A DNA stretch of 64,000 nucleotides from Pseudomonas cannabina (GTDB lineage: Bacteria > Pseudomonadota > Gammaproteobacteria > Pseudomonadales > Pseudomonadaceae), in the NCBI RefSeq assembly GCF_900100365.1, contig NZ_FNKU01000001.1, positions 372,001-436,000 on the forward strand, given 5' to 3'. The notes beneath the pieces are model-generated. The model worked only from the letters and a program-made list of their open reading frames with translations. It was not told the origin of the DNA and ran no database searches. Position 1 is the stretch's first letter; each line of letters starts with the position of its first letter. The translations under genes were made by a program, and so were the position numbers. Positions 8,570 through 19,367 of the stretch are shown here, piece by piece.

Positions 8570-9055
8570 ATGGAAAGTCGACTCAAGAAACTTCTGATGC
8601 CTGTATTCCAGCTTTTGGCAGTGCCGGTAGATAAACTGGAGGCCTCCGACAGCTATGTCGTTACGCTGAAAGGTGGTCTGGCGATTGAGATGAAAGAGTC
8701 GCCTGATGACTTTCTTACCGTCAGTTGCCTGATTCCGATATCTGCTGAACGCTTTCAAGATCCGGAAACGCTGGGCATTCTGCTGCAGACAAACTTGCTG
8801 GGGCTTGAACATCCGCCCATCCTGACAGCTGCTATCGTCGAGCAGCAAAAAGTTATCATGTGGACGCGGCAGGCTTTTTTGATCCTCGATCAGGCTGCCA
8901 TGATCCGGTTATTCAAACGTTTCACCGAGCAAGCTCAAAAAACGAAGGGATGGCTCTCGCTACCGCTGAAGGATAGCAAAGGTGCGAAACAGCCAGCTCA
9001 AGCTTCTCAAGCTAAAACCAGCCTCAACGCTGGTTTGAAAAGGGTGCTGACGTAG
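8570..9055 (+). CDS. putative class I T3SS chaperone
   Basis: This is a probable cytoplasmic customised chaperone for the effector just upstream, 73 bp away on the same strand and presumably in the same hrp-box transcript. Its 161 residues show the pattern of CesT/SycE-fold chaperones. An N-terminal amphipathic helix (ESRLKKLLMPVFQLL) is followed by alternating strands with a central LTVSCLIPI segment and a helical, leucine-rich end. It lacks a signal peptide and cysteine-rich motifs. The last 25 residues are Lys/Gln/Ala-rich and probably flexible. It is somewhat longer than typical Shc proteins (about 110-140). Assignment is from position and general character, not from a diagnostic motif. 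Confidence 0.65.
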   Translation: MESRLKKLLMPVFQLLAVPVDKLEASDSYVVTLKGGLAIEMKESPDDFLTVSCLIPISAERFQDPETLGILLQTNLLGLEHPPILTAAIVEQQKVIMWTRQAFLILDQAAMIRLFKRFTEQAQKTKGWLSLPLKDSKGAKQPAQASQAKTSLNAGLKRVLT

Positions 9056-9069
9056 TGACCTTTTCTTCG

Positions 9070-9109
9070 CCAGACGAAAAAAGACCTTGAAATTCGAGGT
9101 TTTTTTTTT
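9070..9109. repeat. copy of the tRNA-Leu downstream flank (direct repeat 1)
   Basis: About 40 bp beginning CCAGACGAAAAAAGACC and including a GACCTTGAAATTC hairpin arm and T-run repeat almost exactly at 10373-10412, which is the terminator region of tRNA-Leu. The two copies are in the same orientation and bracket the DUF1460 gene. Here the copy also serves as a terminator-like end 15 bp after the chaperone gene. Confidence 0.75.
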
Positions 9110-9312
9110 GTTAGTGCCGTTGATCTCTGCGGGCACACAGTATCGCCTGTTCTACCCGTTGCGGCATTGCCGAAACCTTCCAGGTTGCAGCCATTCGTCT
9201 CGTCAAAGGTATTGAGTTGTATCGCATTTTTCATACTGACTTCGCTATAGAATGAAACCTTTTTAAGGTGTTTTCGGGCGCTCCACCCGTTATAAGTTGA
9301 CTCTATTAGACG

Positions 9313-9331
9313 TCAAGCGTTACACGCTTGA
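9313..9331. promoter_or_regulatory. 8-bp palindrome upstream of DUF1460 gene
   Basis: TCAAGCGT, a 3-base spacer and ACGCTTGA form a perfect inverted repeat 62 bp before the start codon and 9 bp after a TTGACT -35-like hexamer. It could be a repressor operator. No family is recognised. Confidence 0.35.
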
Positions 9332-9392
9332 TCTGGGCTTGAAGGCAGGTTTGGGATCCATTTTATTAGCGGTGCATGAGGTGCTCATTGGT

Positions 9393-10250
9393 ATGATGGT
9401 GAATCAAGTGCAAAAAATATCTGTTTTGGTTTTAGTTTCTGCCCTGTTAGCAGGCTGCGGGTTTTCAGAGGCGGAGATAAAAAATGGTATTCCTGACACC
9501 CGGTCAAATACAGAAAAACCGGTTCCCGTCAACCTGGACGCTTACACGTCGAAAAAACTGGACTCTGTTCTGGAGGCCAAGGCCAGCAGCCGTAACCTTG
9601 ATAAAGGTCAGATAATTGACTTGATCTCGGAGAAATTCCTGGGGGCACCGTATCGCGCCAACAGGTTGCAGGGTGCAGAACATACACCTGAACAACTAGT
9701 CATCGACTTCAGAGGTCTGGACTGTTTTACATACCTGGACTATGTAGAGGCGTTACGAAAATCGACATCGCGGCAGATGTTTGTAAAAAATTTAATTCAG
9801 ACGCGTTATCATGACGGTGACGTTGATTTTTTGAAGCGCAAGCATTTTTTTACTGACTGGGCTTACAGTCAAACGCAGAATCTGGCGGATGACATTACTA
9901 CTCAGGTAAGCTCGAATACAGTACGTGTTGAAAAGCGCCTTAATGAAAGGCCCAATGGCAAGAGCTATATTCCTGGATTGCCAGTCGTTAAACGCAGTAT
10001 CACCTACATCCCGAGCCGTCTTGTTGATAATAAGGTGGTGAGTCAACTGCGGACGGGTGATTACATCGGCATTTACGCCAGTCTTCCTGGCGTGGATGTG
10101 ACTCATGTCGGTGTTTTTATCATGACTGACAAGGGCCCTGTTCTACGAAATGCGTCTTCGCGAAAGGAAAATGAAAAGGTAGTGGACTCACCCTTTTTTG
10201 AGTATGTGGCGCGAAAGCCGGGGATTGTTGTTTTCAGGGCGAAAGATTAA
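9393..10250 (+). CDS. DUF1460 lipoprotein, amidase-like NlpC/P60-fold
   Basis: This 285-residue lipoprotein has a hydrophobic leader ending in LLAGC, so it should be anchored to a membrane in the periplasm. The mature part matches the DUF1460 (N-acetylmuramoyl-L-alanine amidase-like) family. A catalytic-type Cys is in GLDCFTYLDYVEAL, a His in VTHVGVFI, and the family's LRTGDYIGIYAS stretch precedes the His. Such enzymes act on peptidoglycan fragments. ATG at 9393 or 9396 was chosen over an upstream in-frame start because GAGGTG lies 8 bases before it and the signal peptide then begins correctly. No hrp box precedes it. It lies between two copies of the tRNA-Leu flanking repeat, which suggests a separate acquisition event. 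Confidence 0.8.
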   Translation: MMVNQVQKISVLVLVSALLAGCGFSEAEIKNGIPDTRSNTEKPVPVNLDAYTSKKLDSVLEAKASSRNLDKGQIIDLISEKFLGAPYRANRLQGAEHTPEQLVIDFRGLDCFTYLDYVEALRKSTSRQMFVKNLIQTRYHDGDVDFLKRKHFFTDWAYSQTQNLADDITTQVSSNTVRVEKRLNERPNGKSYIPGLPVVKRSITYIPSRLVDNKVVSQLRTGDYIGIYASLPGVDVTHVGVFIMTDKGPVLRNASSRKENEKVVDSPFFEYVARKPGIVVFRAKD

Positions 10251-10372
10251 AAACCTTGACCATTTGACGCGCAGGTACCTCGGACGCTTTCTCCACTGCT
10301 TTAGGGCCCGAGAGTGATACACATCCTCGCGCGCCGGGTGAGGCTGGGCAAACCCATCACGCCAGCTTTCCA

Positions 10373-10412
10373 CCAGACGAAAAAAAAGACCTTGAAATTC
10401 AAGGTCTTTTTT
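10373..10412. repeat. tRNA-Leu downstream flank and terminator (direct repeat 2)
   Basis: The segment carries AAAGACCTTGAA paired with TTCAAGGTCTTT, with A-rich and T-rich sides. On the minus strand it forms the intrinsic terminator directly after tRNA-Leu. It is the counterpart of the repeat at 9070-9109. Confidence 0.8.
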
Positions 10413-10418
10413 CAATTT

Positions 10419-10503
10419 TGGTGCCCCGAGGGAGAATCGAACTCCCACTTCTTTCGAAAACGGATTTTGAATCCGCCGCGTCTACCAATTCCGCCATCAG
10501 GGC
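10419..10503 (-). tRNA. tRNA-Leu(CAA)
   Basis: The 85-nt gene reads on the minus strand from GCCCTGATGG to a genome-encoded CCA. The acceptor stem GCCCTGA pairs with TCGGGGC. The anticodon loop TTCAAAA gives CAA (Leu, UUG codon). A long variable arm (TTTTCGAAAGAAG region) and a T-loop GTTCGATTC are present. This is the tRNA that conventionally ends the P. syringae EEL next to queA and is a likely integration hot spot. Confidence 0.95.
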
Positions 10504-10620
10504 TCAATGGCGGCGAAGTATAAGGATGAGTTTTCCGTTGGTCAACAGGGATTTACGCAGGTTTTTTACTAATGCCGTCAAACCGGATAAACTTCCCGGC
10601 CCTGCTAAACGAACCCGATC

Positions 10621-12815
<2,195 letters not shown>

Positions 12816-12867
12816 AACAGAACGAGTTTTTCCTGCTTTTATACTAATTATGTAACTGGAGCGACAC

Positions 12868-13203
12868 ATGAGCTTTTTCATCTCTCCCGCTTTTGCGGAT
12901 GCTGCTGCACCGGCTGCCGGTCCTGCGGGCAGTGGTTTCGAGTGGATCTTTCTGGTCGGCTTTCTGGTCATCTTCTACCTGATGATCTGGCGTCCACAGG
13001 CCAAGCGCGCGAAAGAGCAGAAAAACCTGCTGGGCAACCTGCAGAAGGGCGACGAAGTGGTCACCAGCGGTGGTATTGCCGGCAAGATCAACAAAGTGAC
13101 CGACGATTTCGTGGTCATCGAAGTGTCTGACACCGTCGAGCTGAAAATCCAGAAAGGCGCCATCGCGGCCACTCTGCCTAAAGGCACCCTGAAAGCGATC
13201 TGA
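12868..13203 (+). CDS. yajC: YajC, Sec translocase accessory subunit
   Basis: YajC is a small inner-membrane protein that associates with SecDF and supports protein export. At 111 residues it has the usual form: a short periplasmic alanine-rich N-terminus, one membrane segment (WIFLVGFLVIFYLMIWRPQ, about residues 27-45) and a cytoplasmic basic/acidic domain (KGDEVVTSGGIAGKI). It lies between tgt and secD, the conserved proteobacterial order. A GGAG ribosome-binding site lies 9 bases upstream. Confidence 0.97.
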   Translation: MSFFISPAFADAAAPAAGPAGSGFEWIFLVGFLVIFYLMIWRPQAKRAKEQKNLLGNLQKGDEVVTSGGIAGKINKVTDDFVVIEVSDTVELKIQKGAIAATLPKGTLKAI

Positions 13204-13226
13204 GTAGCAACTTTTTACCCATCGAC

Positions 13227-13252
13227 GGGGCGCGCAAGGCGCCCCGCGTTTT
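13227..13252 (+). terminator. hairpin between yajC and secD
   Basis: GGGGCGC, loop GCAAG, GCGCCCC followed by GCGTTTT forms a strong stem 24 bp after yajC and ends 14 bp before secD. It could reduce read-through and set the ratio of YajC to SecDF. Confidence 0.6.
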
Positions 13253-13266
13253 AAGCGGGCGGCGTG

Positions 13267-15135
13267 ATGCTGAACAAATACCCTCTGTGGAAATACATAC
13301 TGATCCTGGCTGTGCTGGTGGTCGGTTTTATTTATTCCGCACCTAATCTCTATCCTGATGATTCTGCCATCCAGATCAGCGGCGCAATCACTGCGCTGCA
13401 AGTCAATCAGGCAGACGTGGATCGTGCAGCCAAGGCGCTTACCGATGCCGGCATCGCGGTCAAGGCTTCTTCTCTGGCCGAGAATGGCAAGGGCGGTCTG
13501 TTGCGTCTGAGCAAGCAGGAAGACCAGTTGCCGGCCAAGGATGTCGTGCGCAAGGCGCTGGGCGATGATTATGTCGTCGCACTGAACCTGGCCCGTACCA
13601 CGCCGACCTGGCTGCGTAACCTGGGCGCAAGCCCGATGAAGCTCGGTCTCGACCTGTCCGGTGGTGTGCACTTCCTGCTGGAAGTCGACATGGACAAGGC
13701 GATCGATGCTCGTCTGAAAGTGTACGAAGGCGAAGTCAAATCCTTGCTGCGCAAGGAAAAGGTCCGCTATCGCAGCCTGCCGCAGCTGGGCAATGTGATT
13801 CAGCTGGGTTTTACCGATGACGCCGAGCGCGAGCAGGCTCGTGCGCTGGTTCGCAAGACCTTCACCGACTTCGAAATCACGCCTGCCGAGCTGAACGGTA
13901 TTCCCGTGCTGCGCATGGCGTTGACCCCGGCCAAACTGGCCGAGATTCGTGAATACTCGATCAAGCAGAACCTGACCACCGTGCGTAACCGGGTCAACGA
14001 GCTGGGTGTTGCCGAGCCGCTGGTTCAGCGTCAGGGTGCCAACCGCATCGTGGTCGAGCTGCCGGGTGTGCAGGACACGGCCGAAGCCAAGCGTATTCTG
14101 GGCAAGACTGCCAACCTCGAATTCCGTCTGGGCGCAGGCCCGGATGATTCGAAAGGCACCACCGAGATGTTCGAATTCCGCGAAGGCGGTCGTCCGGCAG
14201 CGGCGGTGGAGCGTGGTCTGATCATTACCGGCGACCAGGTCACCGACGCCAAGGCCAGTTTCGACGAGCATGGCCGTCCACAGGTGAACATCAATCTTGA
14301 TGGTCGCGGTGGCGAGCTCATGAGCCGCGCAACCCGCAGCAATGTGGGCCGTAGCATGGCGGTGATCTTCATCGAGCAGCGTCCGACTACCACTTACACC
14401 AGGCCGATGGTCAACGGCGTCGAAAAAGACGTGCCGGTGCAGACCTTCAAGGAAGAGAAGAAAATCATCAGCCTGGCGACCATCCAGTCGCCGTTGGGCA
14501 GCCAGTTCCGGATTACCGGTCTGAACGGCCAGGGTGAATCTTCCGAGCTGGCGCTGCTATTGCGTGCCGGTGGTCTGGCTGCACCGATGTACTTCGCTGA
14601 AGAGCGCACCATCGGTCCGAGCCTGGGGGCCGACAACATCACCAAGGGTATCGACGCTTCCCTGTGGGGCATGCTGTTCGTCTCCATCTTCATCATGGCG
14701 ATCTACCGTTTCTTCGGCCTGATCGCTACCGTCGCGCTGGCCCTGAACATGGTCATGTTGCTGGCGCTGATGTCCTTGCTGGGTGCAACGCTGACCCTGC
14801 CGGGTATCGCCGGTATCGTATTGACCATGGGCATGGCGGTGGATGCCAACGTGCTGATCTTCTCGCGTATTCGTGAGGAGATCGCCAACGGCATGACGGT
14901 GCAACGCGCTATCAACGAAGGTTTCGATCGAGCCTACACGGCGATCCTCGACGCCAACCTGACGACACTGCTGGTCGGCGGCATTCTCTTTGCGATGGGC
15001 ACCGGCCCGGTCAAAGGGTTTGCGGTGACCATGTCGCTCGGGATCTTTACCTCGATGTTCACGGCCATCATGGTGACCCGCGCTATGGTCAACCTGATCT
15101 ACGGCGGTCGTGACTTCAAGAAGTTGTGGATTTAA
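13267..15135 (+). CDS. secD: SecD, protein translocase subunit
   Basis: SecD forms with SecF an RND-type membrane complex that uses proton flow to pull exported proteins through SecYEG. The 622 residues comprise one N-terminal membrane segment (YILILAVLVVGFIYSAPNLY), a large periplasmic P1 region and five C-terminal segments (from about residue 450). Conserved motifs are GLDLSGGVHFLLEVDM and the membrane-domain MGMAVDANVLIFSRIREE, which carries a key Asp. ATG 13267 is preferred to the GTG one codon earlier. It lies 9 bp before secF. Confidence 0.98.
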   Translation: MLNKYPLWKYILILAVLVVGFIYSAPNLYPDDSAIQISGAITALQVNQADVDRAAKALTDAGIAVKASSLAENGKGGLLRLSKQEDQLPAKDVVRKALGDDYVVALNLARTTPTWLRNLGASPMKLGLDLSGGVHFLLEVDMDKAIDARLKVYEGEVKSLLRKEKVRYRSLPQLGNVIQLGFTDDAEREQARALVRKTFTDFEITPAELNGIPVLRMALTPAKLAEIREYSIKQNLTTVRNRVNELGVAEPLVQRQGANRIVVELPGVQDTAEAKRILGKTANLEFRLGAGPDDSKGTTEMFEFREGGRPAAAVERGLIITGDQVTDAKASFDEHGRPQVNINLDGRGGELMSRATRSNVGRSMAVIFIEQRPTTTYTRPMVNGVEKDVPVQTFKEEKKIISLATIQSPLGSQFRITGLNGQGESSELALLLRAGGLAAPMYFAEERTIGPSLGADNITKGIDASLWGMLFVSIFIMAIYRFFGLIATVALALNMVMLLALMSLLGATLTLPGIAGIVLTMGMAVDANVLIFSRIREEIANGMTVQRAINEGFDRAYTAILDANLTTLLVGGILFAMGTGPVKGFAVTMSLGIFTSMFTAIMVTRAMVNLIYGGRDFKKLWI

Positions 15136-15144
15136 GGGGCTGCC

Positions 15145-16056
15145 ATGTTACGTACCATCAACTTCATGGGCGTTCGCAATGTTGCGTTCGCCGTCACGAT
15201 GCTCCTTACCGTACTGGCGTTGTTCAGCTGGTTCCATAAAGGGCTCAACTTTGGTCTGGACTTCACCGGCGGTACGCTCATCGAGCTGACCTACGAGCGT
15301 CCGGCCGATCTGGGCAAGGTTCGTCAGGAACTGGTTGCAGCGGGCTATCACGATGCCGTTGTGCAGAGCTTCGGCGCAACGACTGATCTGCTGGTGCGCA
15401 TGCCTGGTGAAGACCCGCAACTGGGTACTCAGGTAGCTGAAGCGCTGCGCAAGGCGGGCGCTGATAACCCGGCAGTGGTCAAGCGTGTCGAGTTCGTAGG
15501 CCCGCAAGTGGGTGAAGAGCTGCGCGATCAGGGCGGTATTGGCATGCTGCTGGCGCTGGGCGGTGTGCTGATCTACCTGGCCTTCCGCTTCCAGTGGAAA
15601 TTCGCGGTCGGTGCAATCATCTCGCTGATTCACGACGTGGTGGTGACGATGGGGATCCTGTCGTTCTTCCAGATCACCTTCGACCTGACAGTGCTGGCGG
15701 CGGTACTGGCGATCATCGGTTACTCGTTGAACGACACCATTGTGGTCTTCGACCGGGTACGCGAGAACTTCCGCCTGCTGCGCAAAGCTTCGCTGATCGA
15801 AAACATCAACATCTCCACCACGCAGACACTGCTGCGCACCATTGCCACCTCGGTTTCGACCCTGTTGGCGATCTCTGCGCTGTGGGCGTTCGGCGGCGAC
15901 AGCCTGGAAGGCTTCTCCATCGCGTTGTTCATCGGCGTACTGGCGGGTACCTACTCGTCGATCTACATCGCCAACGTGGTGCTGATCTGGCTGAACCTGA
16001 CCACCGAGGATCTGATCCCTCCAGTGGTGGTGGACAAGGCTGACGATCTGCCGTAG
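15145..16056 (+). CDS. secF: SecF, protein translocase subunit
   Basis: SecF is the partner of SecD in the inner membrane. At 303 residues it has the family layout: one N-terminal membrane helix, the GLDFTGGTLIEL motif at about residues 36-47, a small periplasmic domain and five further membrane helices. The last group contains the conserved GYSLNDTIVVFDRVREN. An operon-ending terminator follows directly. Confidence 0.98.
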   Translation: MLRTINFMGVRNVAFAVTMLLTVLALFSWFHKGLNFGLDFTGGTLIELTYERPADLGKVRQELVAAGYHDAVVQSFGATTDLLVRMPGEDPQLGTQVAEALRKAGADNPAVVKRVEFVGPQVGEELRDQGGIGMLLALGGVLIYLAFRFQWKFAVGAIISLIHDVVVTMGILSFFQITFDLTVLAAVLAIIGYSLNDTIVVFDRVRENFRLLRKASLIENINISTTQTLLRTIATSVSTLLAISALWAFGGDSLEGFSIALFIGVLAGTYSSIYIANVVLIWLNLTTEDLIPPVVVDKADDLP

Positions 16057-16070
16057 ATCCGGCCATCATA

Positions 16071-16105
16071 AAAAAGGCGCGAGTGCTGAACTCGCGCCTT
16101 TTTTT
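16071..16105 (+). terminator. rho-independent terminator after secF
   Basis: AAAAAGGCGCGAG, a short loop and CTCGCGCCTTTTTTT form a perfect stem with flanking A and T runs. This is a strong, potentially bidirectional terminator. Confidence 0.92.
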
Positions 16106-16164
16106 ATGCTCCAAGGCTAGGTATTGCGCAGCCATGCTGCGTTTCGTTTGGTCAGGAGGTTCTA

Positions 16165-16704
16165 GTGAACAAGTCTATGCTTGTTGGTGCTGTGTTAGGT
16201 GCTGCTGTCGTAACTGCTGGCGGCGCCGTTGCCACCTATAGCTTGGTCAAGGGTGGTCCTGAGTATGCGGATGTGTTGGCGGTCGAGCCAATCAACCAGC
16301 AGATCAAAACCCCCCGTGAAGTTTGCAAGGACGTAACCGTTACCCGTCAGGCGCCGGTCAAGGACCAGCATCAGATCGTCGGTAGCGTGATTGGCGCGGT
16401 TGCCGGTGGTTTGCTGGGCAACCAGATTGGTGGCGGCAACGGCAAGAAGATCGCTACTGTCGCCGGTGCGGTCGGCGGTGGTTATGCCGGTAACAAGGTG
16501 CAGGAAGGCATGCAGGAGCGTGATACCTACACCACGACTCAGAACCGTTGCACAACGGTCAATGACGTCAGCGACAAAGTTGTGGGCTACAACGTCAAGT
16601 ACAAGCTGAACGAGAAAGTGGGTCAGGTTCGTATGGAGCGTGATCCAGGTAGCCAGATTCCGGTCGACAAGAACGGTCAGCTGATTTTGGGTCAGGCGCA
16701 GTAA
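16165..16704 (+). CDS. glycine-zipper 2TM-domain envelope protein
   Basis: The 179-residue protein probably lies in the cell envelope. An N-terminal hydrophobic segment (MLVGAVLGAAVVTAGGAVATY) is followed near residues 72-112 by a glycine zipper of the Rick_17kDa/2TM type (GSVIGAVAGGLLGNQIGGGN then GGGYAGNKVQEG). The tail is soluble, with two cysteines in the whole mature part. The start is GTG, supported by an AGGAGG ribosome-binding site 6 bases before it. Related proteins (SlyB/PcpY-like) are thought to influence envelope integrity. The exact role here is unknown. Terminators bracket the gene, so it is monocistronic. Confidence 0.85.
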   Translation: MNKSMLVGAVLGAAVVTAGGAVATYSLVKGGPEYADVLAVEPINQQIKTPREVCKDVTVTRQAPVKDQHQIVGSVIGAVAGGLLGNQIGGGNGKKIATVAGAVGGGYAGNKVQEGMQERDTYTTTQNRCTTVNDVSDKVVGYNVKYKLNEKVGQVRMERDPGSQIPVDKNGQLILGQAQ

Positions 16705-16718
16705 CGTTCTTCAAGGCA

Positions 16719-16747
16719 TAAAAAAACCGGCGAAAGCCGGTTTTTTT
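16719..16747. terminator. bidirectional terminator between convergent genes
   Basis: AAAAAACCGGC, loop GAAA, GCCGGTTTTTTT is a perfect stem with A and T tracts on each side, placed between the glycine-zipper gene and the convergent suhB. Confidence 0.92.
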
Positions 16748-16758
16748 ACATCTGCCGT

Positions 16759-17574
16759 TTAGCGCTTGAGCGACGCGGGCAGGTGTGGCGCAATGGCGGT
16801 CAGCACGGCCTTGAAGCATTTGGTGTTGCCGGCGACGATATGGCCTTTCTCGAGGAAATCGTGACCGCCGGTGAAGTCGCTGACCAGACCGCCTGCTTCC
16901 TGAATCAGCAGCGCGCCCGCAGCCATGTCCCATTCGGACAGGCCCGACTCCCAGAACGCATCGAAGCGACCGGCAGCAACGTAGGCGAGGTCGAGGCTGG
17001 CAGCGCCTGCGCGACGAATGCCTGCGGTCTGGCCGACCAGGCTGCGGAACATGCCCAGGTAGTTTTCGAGGTTGTCCATCTGGTTGTCCCGGAACGGGAA
17101 GCCGGTGCCGAGCAGGGCGCCTTCCAGGCTCTTGCGCTGGCTGACGCGCAGGCGACGACCGTTAAGGGCTGCACCACGACCACGGCTGGCGGTGAATTCT
17201 TCCTGGCGGACCGGGTCCAGAACAACGGCGTGCTCGAGGCGGCCGCGGTATTTGCAGGCAATGCTGACGGCGAAGTGCGGGATGCCGCGAACGAAGTTAG
17301 TGGTGCCGTCCAGCGGGTCGATGATCCACAGGTAATCTGTGCCTTCGCCACTGCCTTCATGCATGCCGCTTTCTTCGCCGAGGATGCCGTGAGTCGGGTA
17401 GGCCTTGCGCAGCGCAGTGATGATGCTCTGTTCAGCAGCGCGGTCGATCTCTGTGACGTAATCCTTGGCTTCTTTTTCGTCAACCTTGATGGTATCCAAG
17501 CGCTCGATGGAGCGGAAAATCAATTCGCTGGCGCTGCGGGCGGCGCGCAGCGCGATATTCAGCATGGGCTGCAT
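16759..17574 (-). CDS. suhB: SuhB, inositol-1-monophosphatase
   Basis: SuhB is a Mg-dependent phosphatase of the inositol monophosphatase family and in gammaproteobacteria also joins rRNA transcription antitermination complexes. The 271 residues carry the metal-binding motifs GEESG (about 66-70), WIIDPLDGTTNFVRG (about 81-95) and SEWDMAAGALLIQEAGG near the C-terminus. ATG 17574 (MQPMLNIAL) was taken as the start; a TTG two codons upstream is less likely. It is divergent from trmJ, the usual Pseudomonas arrangement. Confidence 0.97.
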   Translation of the reverse strand: MQPMLNIALRAARSASELIFRSIERLDTIKVDEKEAKDYVTEIDRAAEQSIITALRKAYPTHGILGEESGMHEGSGEGTDYLWIIDPLDGTTNFVRGIPHFAVSIACKYRGRLEHAVVLDPVRQEEFTASRGRGAALNGRRLRVSQRKSLEGALLGTGFPFRDNQMDNLENYLGMFRSLVGQTAGIRRAGAASLDLAYVAAGRFDAFWESGLSEWDMAAGALLIQEAGGLVSDFTGGHDFLEKGHIVAGNTKCFKAVLTAIAPHLPASLKR

Positions 17575-17756
17575 GGACAATTCACCTAAGGTTGTTAAAG
17601 AGAGCCGGGCATTCTATGGGCTGATTCGAATTATTTCCAGCCTTGCGTTGTTACGACTGTCGACCTGGCATGAGTTTTTTCGTCACTCGACGGGCGGATC
17701 CGGATCATCCCGTGTGCACGGGTTCGTAGCGTTAGGCGGACCGTTTCTGTAAGATT

Positions 17757-17773
17757 CCCCCCCCCCCCCCCCC
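17757..17773. repeat. 17-base poly-C tract
   Basis: An uninterrupted run of 17 C lies 25 bp before the trmJ start in the suhB-trmJ intergenic region. Such tracts are slippage-prone. The true length may differ within the population or be affected by sequencing. Confidence 0.9.
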
Positions 17774-17798
17774 TAATTCGCGTCAGTGAGCGTTCGCC

Positions 17799-18563
17799 TT
17801 GTTGCAGAACATCCGTGTTGTCCTGGTCGGCACTACCCATCCCGGAAATATCGGCGGGGCCGCTCGCGCCATGAAAAACATGGGGCTTGCGCGTCTGGTA
17901 CTGGTTGATCCGCGTATTTTTCCGTCGCCCGATGCCGATGCGCGGGCGTCTGGCGCCACCGATATTCTTGAAGGCGCGCAAGTTGTTGCGACGCTGGAAG
18001 AGGCGCTGGTCGGTTGCCGTCTGGTGCTCGGCACCAGTGCGCGGGATCGCAGCCTGCCCTGGCCGATGCTCGATCCGCGCGGGTCTGGCGAAAAAGTCAT
18101 CGAGCAGGCCGGGGAGGGCGCCGAGGTGGCGCTGGTCTTCGGTCGCGAGCATTCGGGCCTGACCAACGAAGAGTTGCAGCGTTGTCACTTCCACGTGCAC
18201 ATTCCGTCGGACCCCACGTTCAGCTCGCTCAATCTCGCCGCCGCTGTGCAAGTGCTCAGTTACGAAGTGCGTATGGCCTGGCTGGCCGTGTCTTCGCGGG
18301 GCGAAGCGCCCAAAACGGCGTCGGCACACAGTGCCGAGCTGGCGACGATGGACGAGATGGAAGGCTTCTATGGGCATCTGGAAACCACGCTGGTGGACAT
18401 CGGCTTCCTTGACCCCGAAAAGCCGCGGCACCTGATGGCACGGCTGCGCAGGCTGTTCGGTCGCAGTGAGGTCGAGCGCTCCGAGCTGAGTATTCTGCGC
18501 GGTGTGCTCACCGAGACCCAGAAAGTCGCACGCGGCGAACCCTACAAGCGAAAGGATCAGTGA
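17799..18563 (+). CDS. trmJ: TrmJ, tRNA (Cm32/Um32) methyltransferase
   Basis: TrmJ 2'-O-methylates position 32 of several tRNAs using SAM. It is a SPOUT-fold enzyme with a deep C-terminal knot: [20 protein letters not shown] at residues 11-30 is the N-terminal signature, and [15 protein letters not shown] and [22 protein letters not shown] build the SAM site. It has 254 residues. An in-frame stop at 17787 leaves only TTG codons at 17799 or 17802 as starts, consistent with weak initiation. Its TGA overlaps the cysE ATG. Confidence 0.96.
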   Translation: MLQNIRVVLVGTTHPGNIGGAARAMKNMGLARLVLVDPRIFPSPDADARASGATDILEGAQVVATLEEALVGCRLVLGTSARDRSLPWPMLDPRGSGEKVIEQAGEGAEVALVFGREHSGLTNEELQRCHFHVHIPSDPTFSSLNLAAAVQVLSYEVRMAWLAVSSRGEAPKTASAHSAELATMDEMEGFYGHLETTLVDIGFLDPEKPRHLMARLRRLFGRSEVERSELSILRGVLTETQKVARGEPYKRKDQ

Positions 18564-19339
18564 TGTTCGAGCGTCTGCGAGAAGACATTCAAAGCGTATT
18601 TCATCGCGACCCTGCGGCGCGTAATGCCTTTGAGGTGCTGACCTGCTATCCGGGTATGCACGCCATCTGGCTGCACCGTTTTGCACACATTCTGTGGCGC
18701 AATGGCTGGAAATGGCCGGCGCGGGTGGTGTCCAACTTCGGTCGCTGGATGACCGGTATCGAGATTCATCCCGGCGCACGCATCGGTCGCCGCTTTTTCA
18801 TCGACCATGGCATGGGCATCGTGATCGGTGAAACCGCCGAGATCGGCAATGACGTCACGCTTTATCAGGGCGTGACCCTTGGCGGTACCAGCTGGAACGC
18901 CGGCAAGCGCCACCCGACGCTGGAAGATGGTGTGGTGGTCGGCGCAGGTGCCAAAGTCCTCGGTCCGTTCACGGTAGGCGCAGGCGCCAAGATCGGTTCC
19001 AATGCGGTGGTGACCAAGGCGGTGCCTGCCGGTGCAACTGCTGTGGGAATCCCCGGGCGGATCATCGTCAAATCGGATGAAGAGACCGAAGCCCGGCGCA
19101 AGGCCATGGCGGAAAAGCTCGGTTTCGATGCCTATGGGATCAGTGGCGACATGCCTGACCCGATCGCCCGCGCCATCGGCCAGTTGCTCGATCACTTGCA
19201 GGCGGTCGACGGTCGACTGGAAGGCATGTGCGACGCGCTTGGCAAACTTGGCAGCGATTATTGCGCCAAAGAGCTGCCCGAGCTGCGTGATGAAGTCTTT
19301 GACTGCGTTAAAGAAGTGCGCGAAGGCACGGTTGATTAA
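18563..19339 (+). CDS. cysE: CysE, serine O-acetyltransferase
   Basis: CysE makes O-acetyl-L-serine from serine and acetyl-CoA, the committed step of cysteine synthesis. It supplies the cysteine later used by IscS. The 258-residue protein has the N-terminal helical region and a left-handed parallel beta-helix of hexapeptide repeats (about residues 65-180: [59 protein letters not shown]). The start ATG overlaps the trmJ stop. In other pseudomonads the next gene is iscR; here about 1.7 kb separates them. Confidence 0.96.
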   Translation: MFERLREDIQSVFHRDPAARNAFEVLTCYPGMHAIWLHRFAHILWRNGWKWPARVVSNFGRWMTGIEIHPGARIGRRFFIDHGMGIVIGETAEIGNDVTLYQGVTLGGTSWNAGKRHPTLEDGVVVGAGAKVLGPFTVGAGAKIGSNAVVTKAVPAGATAVGIPGRIIVKSDEETEARRKAMAEKLGFDAYGISGDMPDPIARAIGQLLDHLQAVDGRLEGMCDALGKLGSDYCAKELPELRDEVFDCVKEVREGTVD

Positions 19340-19359
19340 GTGTGGCGGCTGCATCCGGT

Positions 19360-19367
19360 TGGGTCTA
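19360..19367. repeat. 8-bp direct repeat at left edge of cysE-iscR insert
   Basis: TGGGTCTA occurs here, 20 bp after cysE, and again at 21081-21088, immediately before the IscR-type promoter site. The pair brackets the thioesterase and effector relic. An 8-bp match can arise by chance. Confidence 0.4.

Noticed and set aside
9258..9296. possible hrp box before the DUF1460 gene (GAAACC...CCACCCG)
   Set aside because: The spacer is about 23 bases, well outside 15-16, and the upstream half has a mismatch.
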